A program made the position numbers and the translations under genes. Positions 21,578-33,481 of a stretch of DNA of 64,000 bases are shown here, piece after piece (the first letter of the stretch is position 1; every line of letters begins with the position of its first letter). This DNA is from Okapia johnstoni (lineage: Eukaryota; Chordata; Mammalia; Artiodactyla; Giraffidae): assembly GCA_024291935.2 (NCBI GenBank), contig CM044309.1:100465628-100529627 (forward strand), given 5' to 3'. The notes under the pieces are model-generated. The model was not told the DNA's origin. It saw only the letters and a program-made list of their open reading frames with translations, and searched no databases.

Positions 21578-22408
21578 GGCTGGAAGAAACACAAGCTGGA
21601 ATCAGGATTGCCGGGAGAAATATCAATAGCCTCAGATGTGCAGATGACACCACCCTTATGGCAGAAAGTGAAGAAGAACTAAAGAGCCTCTTGATGAAAG
21701 TGAAAGAGGAGAGTGAAAAAGTTGGCTTAAAGCTCAACGTTCAGAACACTAAGATCATGGCATCTGGTCCCATCACTTCATGGGAAATAGATGGGAAAAC
21801 AGTGGAAACAGTGTCAGACTTTATTTTTTTGGACTCCAAAATCACTGCAGATGGTGACTGCAGCCATGAAATTAAAAGACACTTACTCCTTGGAAGGAAG
21901 GTTATGACCAACCTAGACAGCATATGGAAAAGCAGAGACATTACTTTGCCAACAAAGGTCCGTTTAGTCAAGGCTATGGTTTTTCCAGTGGTCATGTATG
22001 GATGTGAGAGTTGGACAGTGAAGAAAGCTAAGCGCCGAAGAAGTGATGCTTTTGAACTATGGTGTTGGAGAAGACTCTTGAGAGTCCCTTGGACTGCAAG
22101 GAGATCCAACCAGACCATCCTAAAGGAGATCAGTCCTGGATGTTCATTGGAAGGACTGATGTTGAAGCTGAAACTCCACTACTTTGGCCACCTCATGCGA
22201 AGAGTTGACTCATTGGAAAAGACCCTAATTCTGGGAAGGAGGGCAGGAGGAGAAGGGGATGACAGAGGATGAGATGGCTGGATGGCATCACCAACTCGAT
22301 GGACATAGGTTTGGGTGGACTCTGGGAGTTGGTGATGGACAGGGAGGCCTGGTGTGCTGCGATTCATGGGGTTGCAAAGAGTCGGACACAACTGAGCAAC
22401 TGAAATGA
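21578..22408 (+). mobile_element. BovB LINE, 5'-truncated, inside L1
   Basis: Starts at gggctggaagaaacacaagc, just before the RT catalytic motif zone, and ends actgagcaactgaaatga. Short direct repeat acatatg at 21571-21577 and 22409-22415. About 830 bp. Confidence 0.94.
21637..22272 (+). pseudogene. BovB ORF2 C-terminal remnant
   Basis: An open frame from before 21658 to 22272 encodes the region after the RT catalytic site: MAESEEELKSLLMKVKEE, then KIMASGPITSWEIDGK, VVMYGCESWTVKKAKRR, and [18 protein letters not shown]. The upstream YADD motif, expected at 21637-21648, reads Cys-Ala-Asp-Asp, so the first catalytic-box residue is changed. The endonuclease and most of the RT are missing. Over 200 codons without a stop suggest a fairly young copy, but it is not functional. 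Confidence 0.92.
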
Positions 22409-22495
22409 ACATATGTATAATCACTGAATCACTTTGCTATACACCTAAAACGTTGTAAATTAACTATACTTCAATTTAAAACTTTTTTAATTTAA

Positions 22496-23300
22496 AAAAG
22501 CCACATGAAAAATTACATTTTTTTTCCTTTTTAAGCTTGATCTGATTTGAACATTTATGGTAAATACATTATGAAAATCAATTTATATGTTTTTCAAATA
22601 AAGACATATATTTTTAATTAAAAAAAAAATAGAATCCTGAAAAGCAAAGGAAACCCCTTGTCCTGTGCCATCATGTCCTCCACACAACCTGGCTCATGCC
22701 CCAAACTGTTCAGTGGGTTCCAGTTATCTAATCTCAAGCCAAAGACCTGGCATTATAGTATGCTCAAGGTCATAGTCAATGGATGTGGAGTACGTATACA
22801 GGTTCCCTCATACTGAATCATATTGAGTGCTGGACGACAATTTCCTGACCCTCTCCAGCCTAAGGCTGTGTGAGTACTGATGACTAACAGCTCATGTAGT
22901 ACTGAGTACTGTGTGAGTACTAAAGGTCAGATTGAGGCTGAGTCTGCAGTTTGGGGGTTCAGTAGACAAAAATTGAAGTAATATGAAGGACAAAGAGTAG
23001 ATCAGCTGAACACTCTTCTTTCTTACCATGAATACTCCTCATATTTCTTAATTTCCATATAATTGTTCATTCAACTCATAGTACTGACAGCTAAATGTAT
23101 TACCATACGGTCCTGAAGTCTGATAAAAAACTGATGGAATAGTCTGATAATTTTTGAATAACCTTAGCAATGGAATCAATTTAGATCAGAAGCAGATTAT
23201 TTCCAAAAATCCATTTTCCCCCTGTAAATATCCTTTATTGATTTCAATCTGATTAAAATGCTACTTAGACACTTTTTGACTCATTTGAATTCTCCATGGA
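22496..23300. other. Unassigned AT-rich DNA
   Basis: A run at about 22620-22630. Local gtactgagtactgtgtgagt repeats near 22897-22925. No gene or named element. Confidence 0.4.
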
Positions 23301-23499
23301 AAGTGAAAATGTTAGTCATACAGTGCTGTCTGACTCTTTGTGACCCCATGGACTGTAGCCCACTAGGCGCCTGTGTCAATGGAATTCTCCAGGCAAGAAT
23401 ACTGGAGTGGGTAACCATTCCCTTCTCCAGGGGATCTTCCTGGAGATCAAACCCAGGTCTCCTGTATTGCAGGCAGATTATTCCCACAAGGGAAGCCCA
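23301..23499 (-). mobile_element. Bov-tA SINE, antisense
   Basis: ctgactctttgtgaccccat, ccaggcaagaatactggagt, ggagatcaaacccaggtctc and a shortened head ending agggaagccc. Several small deletions. Confidence 0.93.
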
Positions 23500-24876
23500 T
23501 ACAAAGGACAAATTACTAAAACCAAATGCCCAGATGACAAGGGGATCATTCTCATGAGGACAGAGGCAACTTATCTTTTTATAAATACATTGATCCCCTG
23601 TTAACCAAAAATGCAAACTATGAATTTGTTACCACACAATTTTCCAGGGCTCCTAAAATATACTTTTGTTTCCTTGTGACAACAGTGCACCTCTGTTTCT
23701 AGTTAGTTAGTTTTATCATGCCATGAACCTTTAAGTCTTTGTTTCAGTTATCAAAACTTTAATTCCACAAAGCCCCTGCACCATCAGAAACCTCGTGTCA
23801 CTCAAAAGATGGCATTCAGAGTAAACTGTCCTTGCTCATATTCCATTTTAACATTTCTCTCTTACCAAGAAAACTTCGATCATCAAGAAGGACAGAATAA
23901 AGGACTAGATCAAACAGGTGGAGTAGAAATCCTGCCTGTCCTAAAGTTGAATTAGAAGTAACAGTATAAATTTAGTATAAACAAAAAGGCTGTAAAAAAA
24001 AATTATGAGACAGTTAGAAATAAAAACATTGGATAGTTGATAATATTAAGGGAATTAATGCTAAATTCCTTGGTATGATACTGATATTCTGTTTGTATTT
24101 TTTAAAAGCCTTTATCTTTTAGAAAACTATACAGAAGTATTTTTCCATAAAATGACATATCTGTGATTTTCTTAAAAATGCTGCACAAGTGGAGGAAGCA
24201 GGTGTTGGATTTGGACAACGAGTCTACAAGATGTTAATGGTACTAATCAGTCTAGCTTTGCCTGTGTTTGAAGTATTTAAATTACTGGAGAGTCAGAACT
24301 AACTTGCTTTGCAGTTCAGCAGTGTTTTTCTTGAGAAAACTCTCTTCCCATCTCTTTGCAAATTAAGATACTAAATTCTCTTGCTTTTAAGTGAGTTTTC
24401 AGAGGTTTCTTGTCACAGATTTACATCCTCCTCTTCTACTCATGGGGAGAAGAATCAGACTGAATATGAGTAAAGAGGACTAAGTTAGACATCAATTAGA
24501 AATGAAGTCAATTATACATGTTGTTTGGGGCCTGCAGCAATAGTAAAACACTGGTTTATTTTTCACTTTCTAAGGAACTTATTACTTATTACTGGTCTTC
24601 AACACTGGGGGGAAAAAAAAAACGTTGACCATCATAGAGCCTAAGAGAGCCCTCAAATGTCTTCTGTCCATCTGGCAAAATATTAATTCTACCAACTCTA
24701 GTGGTCAAAACACTGAGGAACATTACCATGCCTTTGGCTGCTCTTTTAGAACGTACCTCCCAATTCCCCTGGGGTACCAACAGTTCATTAAGGAAAATAA
24801 ATGCCAGAGGCAAGTTTCAGAGGACTAACCTCAGTCACTCTGAATGGAAATAATAATAATGTTTAAAATTGTTTCT
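23500..24876. other. 1.4-kb unassigned DNA
   Basis: AT-rich and lacking recognised repeats. A runs at about 23994 and 24611. No gene seen. Confidence 0.4.
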
Positions 24877-25012
24877 GGGAGACCTCTCTGGTGGCGCAGC
24901 GGACAGGAATCTGCCTGGCAATGCAGGGGACACGGGTTCACTCCCTGATCTGGGAAGATCTCACATGCCATAAAGCAACTAAGCCTGTGCAACCACAACC
25001 ACTGAGGTTACA
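24877..25012 (+). mobile_element. CHR-type SINE
   Basis: gagacctctctggtggcgca head, gcaatgcaggggacacgggt B-box region, catgccataaagcaactaag core. 3' end lost. Confidence 0.88.
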
Positions 25013-25083
25013 CTCTGGTGATACCCAGCTGACTGGGTGTGACACCGAGCTGACTGAGGTGACACCCAGCTGCTGAGTGTTAC
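25003..25083. repeat. About 20-bp minisatellite, roughly four units
   Basis: Imperfect units such as acaccgagctgactgaggtg and acacccagctgctgagtgtt follow one another directly after the CHR SINE. Units differ by several substitutions. Confidence 0.8.
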
Positions 25084-25559
25084 CAGAAAGAGCTCACAAT
25101 TCCTGTTTCCACTTTAAATTCCTGACCACAAATCCTCAGCAGGTGCTCAGCTCTTCTGAGAAATGCTGCTACACTCCTATAGGTAGTTCTCACTCCCACT
25201 TTGCAAAAAGAGGACTTGACTCTCTTTTCTTGCTCCTCTAAGGCCCAGTAACCTCTTCCCATCCCTTCTCTCATAACAAGTGACTTTGCCTCAGGCTTCT
25301 TTGGGAAAAGGAAAGCCATCAGAAAGGAATTCCATTGTCTTCCCCCAAACAAATATGGCAGCCCACTCACATCTCTGCCATTGATCTCTGCCCTCTCTCC
25401 TGTTATCCACAGAGACTGCTCTTGTGCATGAACAGACCCTCCTTCACCCATCTCCACTTCTGGAGGAGTTTGTTCTTAATCACGACCTCACCGTGCATCT
25501 CAAAGACTGTCTGCCAAAGCAGCCCATCAGCAGAGAAACGTGCTCTGTTATCCATCATC
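25084..25559. other. Unassigned DNA
   Basis: CT-rich, with no recognised gene. It may be a further decayed part of the L2 below. Confidence 0.35.
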
Positions 25560-25870
25560 TATAGCAAGTAGAATAACCTCACTGCTCTTTCCCTCACATC
25601 CCCCTTCAGCTGTTGCCCCATCTCTCTGCTCACCTTCATAGCAAAATGCATCAAAAGAGTTGCCTCTGCTCGCCTTCTCTCCTCCACCCACTACAATGAA
25701 GCTTCCACTCCCATCAGGGAAACTGCTATTGTCAGAGGCTCCAGTGACCTCCCTGTTCCTGAAGTTACTGTGTGATTCTCTTAAACAACGTACTCACGCT
25801 GTCAATAACCTCTGCACAGCCGGCCGAGTCCTCCTTCTTGAAATTCCCTTCTCTTAACCTCCATGATTCC
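25560..25870 (+). mobile_element. L2 LINE fossil (RT region)
   Basis: tctcctccacccactacaat, ggaaactgctattgtcagag, gctccagtgacctccctgtt and gtcctccttcttgaaattcc follow L2 reverse-transcriptase order, overlapping the segment seen at 20390. Confidence 0.6.
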
Positions 25871-27144
25871 ACCCTTCGTGTACCTAGGCAGGGATTCAAG
25901 GAGCAGAAAAGAAAACCAATGTGGCTGCAGTTTTCTGAGTGATGGCAGAGGAAGATGACCTGAAGTCAGAATGCCAAGGGGACACAGCATCTTGTAAGAT
26001 CTTTTAGAGAGGAAGGAATCTGGAAGATTTTTAGGGGATTTTAATCAACATGCTGGTAACTTAAGTTTTTACAGGTCACACCGGCTGTTGGTGGAAAGTG
26101 CACTGCATAGACGTGAAAGTAGGATTTTGGACGACAATTAGAAATCTCATAAATTCCAAATAAATGTTTGTTGTCTCACATTAAATCAGGAAGAAGGAAG
26201 GAAGACACCAGTAAACAGACACATCTGGAGAACAGAAATAAAACCAAGGAACAAAACTCCGAGGAACAGATAAGGAGCGCTTAGGAATTAGCAAGAAGAC
26301 AATTTCACCCATGAGATTGGGCCCAGTTCCCTGCAAACCCAAGAAATTTACAAATAAGGACCTCTGTCTGAACCTGCCCATGGAGCACATGCATGGCTCC
26401 TCCAAACTCTGAACACGCAGCCTTCTTCTGCGCCTCCATCCCTATCAGGCGATGTTCTGCACCAGGCAGAATTGACTCATTATCCTCACTGTGTCTGTCC
26501 TGTCTTGTTACTCTTCAGGTTCTGACAGAACACTCTAGACTCATGATACACAATGCTTGACACCAGGTACCTAGCGCCCTAGCTCATTAGAGGGAACAGA
26601 GGCGACTTGAGCCAGTAGTAACTCACTTTGTACAACCCCGACTCTCTCCACAATTTCATTAGTCTCTGGATCTCTTTGTGGTTGTCATTAGAGGCTCAGA
26701 GTTTTATGTCCTGGTAAATTTCCAAATGACAGCTCTTAGTGTCAAAGTGATCAAGGAGAGCTGCTTTCCCCTCTCCGCAGTGACAGCAGCAGACAATCAC
26801 AGGAAATTGATCATGTTTGGTAAACTCACCTGATCCTAAAAATGATATTGGCTTCATGCTCCAGGGCAGGGAAAAAACAACTGAAAAATAATTGCCAGTA
26901 GACCCCAGAGGGAAATTCTTTTCCTTCCCCAAATTTGACAATCAATCTAACTTGGTGCACGTAACTAAAAATCACTGCTTTAAAGAATGTGATTTTACTT
27001 ACACATCAAAAGACCATGGCAATTTGGTTTGAACTGGGAGGGTCATTCTATCTGGGTTTTTATTTTTCCTTATGAAAGATTACAAGAGCAACAGTGCTTA
27101 CCATACAAAAAGACAACCATATCTAGAACAAATAAGCATGTCCT
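25871..27144. other. 1.3-kb unassigned DNA
   Basis: No recognised repeat or gene. Frames at 26181-26405 and 26696-26941 on the minus strand show no familiar domain. Confidence 0.4.
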
Positions 27145-27156
27145 GCTGGTTAGATT

Positions 27157-27421
27157 CGGAGAAGGCAATGGCACCCCACTCCAGTACTCTTGCCTGGAAA
27201 ATCCCACGGATGGAGGAGCCTGGTAGGCTGCAGTCCATGGGGTCACTGAGCGACCTCACTTTCACTTTTCACTTTCATGCACTGGAGAAGGAAATGGCAA
27301 CCCACTCCAGTGTTCTTGCCTGGAGAATCCCAGGGACAGGGGAGCCTGGTGGGCTGCCGTCTATGGGTCTATGGGGTCGCACAGAATCGGACACGACTGA
27401 AGTGATTTAGCAGCAGCAGCA
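27157..27421 (+). mobile_element. BovA2 SINE (dimer)
   Basis: Two BovA monomers in tandem: gagaaggcaatggcacccca at the first and ggagaaggaaatggcaaccc at the second, joined by tcacttttcactttcatgca. The (GCA)n tail ends at 27421. Perfect 12-bp duplication gctggttagatt at 27145-27156 and 27422-27433. Confidence 0.97.
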
Positions 27422-27462
27422 GCTGGTTAGATTATCAAGAGATTATCTAACCAGATATCAAT

Positions 27463-27682
27463 CCTGGTTTCCTAGGTGGCGCAAGTAAAGAATCTGCCTA
27501 CCAATGCCTGAAATGGAAGAGACAAGGGTTCAATCCCTGGGTTGGGAAGATCCCCTGGAGGAGGAAATGACAACCCACTCCAGTATTCTTGCCTGGGAAA
27601 TCTCATGGACAGAGGAGCCTGGCGTGCTACAGTCCATGGGGTTTCAAAGAGTCAGGCACGACTGAGCACACAGCACACACAG
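27463..27682 (+). mobile_element. Bov-tA SINE
   Basis: Head tttcctaggtggcgcaagta, B-box-like gggttcaatccc, body caacccactccagtattctt, CA-rich end gcacacagcacacacagcc. It lies about 40 bp after the BovA2. Confidence 0.94.
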
Positions 27683-27837
27683 CCATCTTTTGATTATTCC
27701 CTCTCAATTTTGAAAACATTTTAAAAATGTGGCACCTTGTAATCTTTCTGAACTAGTCTCAGAGTTAAATGTGCTAACTATCTTTAGAAAGCATACCACA
27801 TTTTGTAGTAGTCTTGAAAGTCTCTGTGAGCATGCAA

Positions 27838-28056
27838 GTGTGCTAAGTCCCTTCAATTGTGTCTAACTCTTTGTGACCCCATGGATTGCAGCCCACCAGG
27901 CTCCTCTGTCCATGGGATTCTCCAGGAAAAAATACTAGAGTGGGTTGCCATGCATTTCTCCAGGGGATCTTCCCAACCCAGGGATCAAACCCATGGTTCT
28001 TATGTCTCCTGCATTGGCAGGTGGGTTCTTTACCACTAGCACCACCTGGGAAGCCC
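27838..28056 (-). mobile_element. Bov-tA SINE, antisense
   Basis: gtgtgctaagtcccttcaat, actctttgtgaccccatgga and ccactagcaccacctgggaa mark tail, body and head. Opposed to the copy ending at 27682. Confidence 0.94.
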
Positions 28057-28921
28057 TAGAATGGGTTTCTTCATCTCTCTAGAAGTGAGGGGTCCAGCCG
28101 GACCAATATAATTCAGAGACACACTTTCTGTCACCAGAAAAAAATAGTTTGCATTCCTTTACATTTAATTTTCAAATGCAACCTGGGCTTTTAATCTTTG
28201 TATCCTTTGAATTTTCAGGGAAGTACTGGAGAAGGCGCTTTGGGTAGCTGCTCTCTGAATTAGTAAAAGAGCCTGCGGGTTAGGTTGTGGCTGTACGCAG
28301 TGCTGTCCTTTGAAGATCTTGAACTAATTAGGGCATGTCTGCTCACCACTTACAGTACCTGACCTTCCATAGCAAAATGACCTGGCGCTCATTTGCATGT
28401 TATTTTGAATATGCTTGATTTATAGTTTTCCACTCAGTAGGCTCTGCTCTCTCCCCAAGCCCTTCAAAGACCAGAGGTCCTCAGTCATCATGCTTTCTTC
28501 TCAGGAGCCACGGCCATACCACTTCTCCTTTATGCATCGTACGTAGGTATATCCAACTAGGGAAATGACCCTGATTAGCATGCCAGACACCAAGCCATTT
28601 GGAAAAGAAAGCCAGGTTCAGAGTCCTGGCAAACAAACCTGGATCAAATGTCAGAACTGTGTTTTCTAGACTCTGTTAAATAGTTGATAGGAGATTCAGA
28701 AACCAATAAACATACAGGAAACTGTAAAACTGTTTGATAAGATTAATTGATCAAGGACAGGGAGACACCAGAAGACAAATGTCAGGCTTGCCTGATGTCA
28801 TTCAAGGACAAGAACTGGCTTGTGTCAGCAGCGTCCCCCATTCATTTATCTACATCTATCTATCTAGTTATTTATAGATGAATATCTCTGTTTTTCTTCA
28901 AATACATTTTCCTGAATATAT
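28057..28921. other. Unassigned DNA
   Basis: No gene recognised. Short (TATC) run at about 28848-28866. Confidence 0.4.
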
Positions 28922-29199
28922 TTGTTGTTTTGTTGTTATTGTTCAGTCGCTCATTCATGTCCAGCACTTTGCAACCCCATGGACTGCAGCATTCCAGGCC
29001 CTCCTGTCCTTCACCATCTCCCAGAGTTTGCTCAGATTCATATCCATTGAGTCAGTGATGCTATCTAACCAACTCATCCTCTGCCATCCCCTTCTCCTTT
29101 TGCCTTCAATATTTCCCAGCATCAGGGTCTTTTCCATTTAGTCGGCTCTTTGCACCCCATTAGGCGGCCAAAGTATTGGAGCTCAGCTTCAGCATCAAT
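28922..29199 (-). mobile_element. BovB 3' fragment, antisense, (AAC)n-tail class
   Basis: The tail reads ttgttgttttgttgttattg on the plus strand. Body text is ctttgcaaccccatggactg and gtgatgctatctaaccaact. The minus-strand frame ([20 protein letters not shown]) is the end of the RT protein. Confidence 0.93.
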
Positions 29200-29375
29200 G
29201 CATAACAAAGGCCATAAAATTTAGATGATAAGAACTACGATTGGAAATTGTATGATGTCCATGGTTACTTGATTTGTATTAGAGGGCTTTATGGTCAGGT
29301 ATTTTGGACGCGTCTGAGGTTAAGTCTACTTGGGTACAGGGTAATCTAAAATCTTGGGATGAATGAAGTTATGTT

Positions 29376-29575
29376 GACCTGGCTCAGGTAGAATCCCAAC
29401 TCCACTATTGATTTATCACTGGGTTAATTTTGGACAGGCTTCCTAATCCCACTGCATATCTGTTTCATTAATTTTCATTGGGCCAATTATAACACTCATA
29501 GGTTACTGAGAGGATTTAATGAATAATGCATGTAAAGCAACTAACACGGTTTCTGGTACATTTTAGGTGATCAAT
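29376..29575 (+). mobile_element. MIR SINE
   Basis: gaatcccaactccactattg, then ggacaggcttcctaatccca, then agaggatttaatgaataatg, and gcaactaacacggtttctgg follow MIR order. Old tRNA-derived mammalian SINE. Confidence 0.8.
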
Positions 29576-29833
29576 AACATTAGATTTTCTCCCTTTTACC
29601 TCCCATTAGATCTCCAGAGACACACATCAATCAAGGTTTATAAAGTTCTTAGAAGTCCATCCTTACATCTTAATATGATCTGTAATAAACTTGAAGATAA
29701 CTATGAAGTGTTTCTCTTTACTCTAGAGGCCAGTTTACACTTTCTTCTTGCTCCCTGGAAGACCAAGCCCGAAATGTCCCTACCATCATGACAGTAGCCA
29801 CACGTGGCTATTGAGCACTTCAAAAGTAGCTTG

Positions 29834-30047
29834 GGGAATTCCCTGGTGGTCCAGTGGCTAAGACTCTGAGCTCCCAATGCAGGGGGCCTGGGTTTGATCC
29901 CTGGTCCGAGAACTAGATCCCACATGCCCCAACTTAGAGTTCTCATGCCGCAATTAAAGATCCTGAATGCCACAATGAAGACTGAAGATTCTGCACGTCA
30001 AAACTAAAACCCAATGCAGCTAAGTAAATCAATATTTTTTAAAAAAG
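29834..30047 (+). mobile_element. CHR-type SINE
   Basis: gggaattccctggtggtcca head, gggtttgatccctggtccga B-box zone, catgccgcaattaaagatcc body. Duplication aaaagtagcttg (29822-29833) versus aaaaatagcttg (30048-30059), one mismatch. Confidence 0.94.
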
Positions 30048-30059
30048 AAAAATAGCTTG

Positions 30060-30456
30060 TATAATTTGAGGGATGCTATGAGTATAAATACAAATCACAT
30101 TTCAGATACTGATGCCCCTCAACATGTAAAATACCTTTAATAATTTCTGCATTTATTATATTTTAAAATGATAATATTTTGTACGTTGAGTTAATACAGA
30201 TTATTAAAATAGACCTGGGTGTTTTTTCCCTCCTTTTAATGTGGCTGCAGGAAAATTTTAAATTATATATGTGTTCCACTTTATATTTCTACTGGACAGT
30301 GTTCATCTAGAGGATAAAGACCCAGAGTTAACTTGAAGGATCACAAAAGGTGAGTTGTTTACCAATCCCACCAACATCCTCAGGGACAAACTCAAAGAAT
30401 TCAGGGCCCATATATTTATTTGCTTCAAACATCTGTGGTACCCACATATCCCCAAA
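30060..30456. other. Unassigned AT-rich DNA
   Basis: No gene or repeat recognised in about 400 bp. Confidence 0.35.
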
Positions 30457-30465
30457 AGTGCTTTG

Positions 30466-30609
30466 TGAGACTTCTCTGGTAGTCCAGTGGTTAAGACTCC
30501 TAGCTTCCCATGCAAGGGGTGTGGTTTCAATCCCTAGTCAGGGAACTAAGATCCTACATGCTGTGTATCATGGCCAAAGATTTTTTTTAATTTAAAAAAT
30601 AAAAAACTT
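30466..30609 (+). mobile_element. CHR-type SINE, short
   Basis: gagacttctctggtagtcca head, tggtttcaatccctagtcag, and a taatttaaaaaataaaaaac tail. Perfect duplication agtgctttg at 30457-30465 and 30610-30618. Confidence 0.94.
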
Positions 30610-30837
30610 GAGTGCTTTGCCTCTGGTGCAGCTGACCCTTCCCTTCCTATCCCTGCTATTTCTGATGATGACAAGTAAACGACCACTCCAAAAGAAGCCC
30701 TAAGCACTGCTGTCTCTCAGTCTAGATGAGTCACATCGACAGTAATCAATGACCACAGACTCATGTGGTCACTAGACTAATGACTAGTATGTTGCGTAGA
30801 TAAGCTGCAAAGTATAATTCCTATACTATATTATATT

Positions 30838-31057
30838 ATGTGGCTTCCCTGGTGGCTCAGTAGTAAAGAATCTGCCTGTCAATGCGGGAGACAAGAGTTT
30901 GATCCCTGGGTCGGGAAAATCCCCTGGAGAAGGAAATGGTAACACCCTCCAGTGTTCTTGCCTAAAGAATCCCATAGACAGAGGAGCCTAATGGGTTACA
31001 GTCCATGGGGTCACAAGGAGTCAGACACGTCTTAGCGACTAAACAACAACAGCAACA
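30838..31057 (+). mobile_element. Bov-tA SINE
   Basis: Head tggcttccctggtggctcag, body gaaggaaatggtaacaccct, aacaacaacagcaac tail. Perfect 10-bp duplication atattatatt at 30828-30837 and 31058-31067. Confidence 0.95.
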
Positions 31058-31067
31058 ATATTATATT

Positions 31068-32039
31068 GTATATTATTCTATATATTATATGTACTGTATT
31101 TCCTTGAGTATAATAATTGGAGTGAATCATCAAAACAACAGACATACAGACTTCAAGAGGACTAATCTCAAGCTTGTCCCTTAATCCTAATCAAACTCTA
31201 CATTTTCATAGGTTACAATCACCTTTATTTAAACATGGCCTCTATTCAATAGTTTGGAGTTGGCCTGTCAATGAGAAGTGTTTGTCCCTTAGTAGGTTTA
31301 CAAAGCAGACAGATACACAGTCTAAGAGGAAGCAACTTAATATCTCATTTGCTACTAGTTACCAGATGATGCATTTCAACCCTTGAAGAATTCAGAGGCA
31401 TACAACTTGATTAATTGCAAATTGGATATGGAACAAAATAACATGGAAAAGACTAACCACATGAGGAGTCTTGAATCAAAGGATCTTTTTAAGGATTTAG
31501 CTGCTCTTCCTGCCTTTCATTAAATGACAAAAGACTTGTAAAAATCATAAAACACCAAGCAGTGTGCTTCTCGGGTTTCTAAGGCCCCATTGGCAGAATA
31601 GTTCTGAGTCTGAAATGGTTGTACTCTATACAATCCCAGAAGTTTATTTTGCACTGAAGATTGTATATAATTTTCAAAGTGACACCTTCAAAATGTTGAG
31701 AAAATAAAGGTTAACTCTTTCCGTACACATTTCTTGTAACAAATCTTGCAAAGGCATGAATTATTTACTACCCTGGGATAAATGCATTTTGAGATATTTC
31801 CCCCACAGAGAGAAAGTTCAAGAACAGGAAGAATGAGGAAGCTATTGTGAACTACTGTTGTATTCTGCTCTGAGGACTAACTTTATGGCTTCCTATTTTT
31901 TTAATTTGACTATATATGTTAAGTTGATTTATCCACTTCATGAGATGTATTGACTTTAGAAAGGCAAATCTGTATTTTTTTTTTTAAGAGCAGATGTCAT
32001 TTAGTTGAGTCGTTGGACCACACAGGAAGCACAACGATA
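31068..32039. other. About 1-kb unassigned DNA
   Basis: T run at about 31975-31985. No gene or named repeat recognised. Confidence 0.4.
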
Positions 32040-32190
32040 AGAGCAGTGGGATTAGGAGGACTGTGGTCTTCTCCATCTCTGAACCCTCCCCAAACAACCA
32101 TGGACTAAGCACTTAACCCCCCTGGGTCTCTGTTTCCCATTAGTAAATTGAATGTAATGACTCCAGCTCTTCTCTACCACACAAAGACAT
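32040..32190 (+). mobile_element. MIR SINE fragment
   Basis: gactaagcacttaacccccc, tgggtctctgtttcccatta and gtaaattgaatgtaatgact follow the MIR 3' half. Confidence 0.75.
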
Positions 32191-33280
32191 TTAGATAGCT
32201 ACAGAAATAAGAGTTTGACTTGTCCTTCGGTCTTAGCCACACAAGGAACATAGACTTGAGGACCCACCCCATCCCATAACACCCCTCCTCCTCCTGCCAA
32301 CCCATCTAGCTCAAGGAGAGAGGCAGTGATTGTACAGCAAGACTCAACTGGAAAAAGTAGTGAACTGAAATCAGTGAATTCTTAATAGTTTCAAGAAAAT
32401 TCAAAATCCCTAGCTAACTTGATTTCATTCCATAAGTCACAAAATGCCCGGTGCCTCTTCTGTCTCCAGCACTGGACTGGTCTCTGGAGGCAGTGCAGGA
32501 GATCCTCCACACATGGTTGTCACACATTGTTCATTATCTTGTCATGCAGAAAACACTCATTCATGAAGCCAGCAGAGCAGGTGTGGGCAACTGTTGGAAA
32601 ATGAAGTAGTTCATTGTCTGTTCCTGTTCTGCTGTGATGCCAAGGAAGAAAAGAGCAATCACCATGCCTAACCTCACATCTGGTTGACAGGGGTGGAGAA
32701 AGCTCTGCCTGGGCCAGGTCTTGAAATTTATTGTGTGCCGATAAAGAAGTTCACTACTGTGGTGCATCCAGACCCTGACTATGAATAATATATTGTCTCA
32801 AAACATAACACATACAATTAAATTCATGGATTTTTTTTAATGTAAAATAACAGATTTCAACAAAATGTTCATAGCTTGCAGCTTCAGTTTATCCTGCTCA
32901 AGGGGGCGTGTTAACTTTCCTTTGCCCTTGGGGGTTCTTTGGTGTACATTTCTGAGAACTTAACTTCCTGAATTTTTCTGATACCACAAGTGATACTTGT
33001 CACCAGAGGGTCTCAACAGAGGGTCCTCATGGAGGCACTGGGAGAACATGCTGCCCTTAAAAGGCTTTTGATAAGGAAATAACACATAAGACAGGACTGC
33101 ATACGCAAGAGAAGAAACGATCAGAGTTGAGATAAAGAATCACCAAAAATGAATACACAGAACAATTTCTAAAGTTCACACAGGGCTGAAAATAGTCTGT
33201 GTCTCCCACTGCAGACAACTTGGAAAGATATTGCAAAATGGGGCATGAGAGAGAATCCATGAAAGGGTATTATTATCTTG
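32191..33280. other. 1.1-kb unassigned DNA
   Basis: No gene or young repeat recognised. Short frames only. Confidence 0.4.
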
Positions 33281-33481
33281 AAAGTGAAAGTGATAGTCGC
33301 TCAGTTATGTCTGACTCTTTGCAACCCCATGGACAGGAGTCTGCCAGGCTCCTCTGTCCATGGAATTCTCCAGACAAGAATACTGTAGTGGGCTGTCATA
33401 CCCTCCTCCAGGGGGTCTTCCTGACCCAGAGATTGAACCCAGGTCTCCCACACAGTAGACAGATTGTTTACCATTTGAGCT
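33281..33481 (-). mobile_element. Bov-tA SINE, antisense, head incomplete
   Basis: gaaagtgatagtcgctcagt, ctgactctttgcaaccccat and gagattgaacccaggtctcc. The tRNA head stops at accatttgagctg, without the usual final bases. Confidence 0.93.

Larger units (their letters stand above)
21366..22495 (+). mobile_element. Ruminant-type L1 3' UTR, split by BovB
   Basis: Left block 21366-21577 (aacaaggatctactatgtat, gggaactatattcaacatcc) and right block 22409-22495 (atcactgaatcactttgcta, ttaactatacttcaattt) are one L1 tail. Confidence 0.9.
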
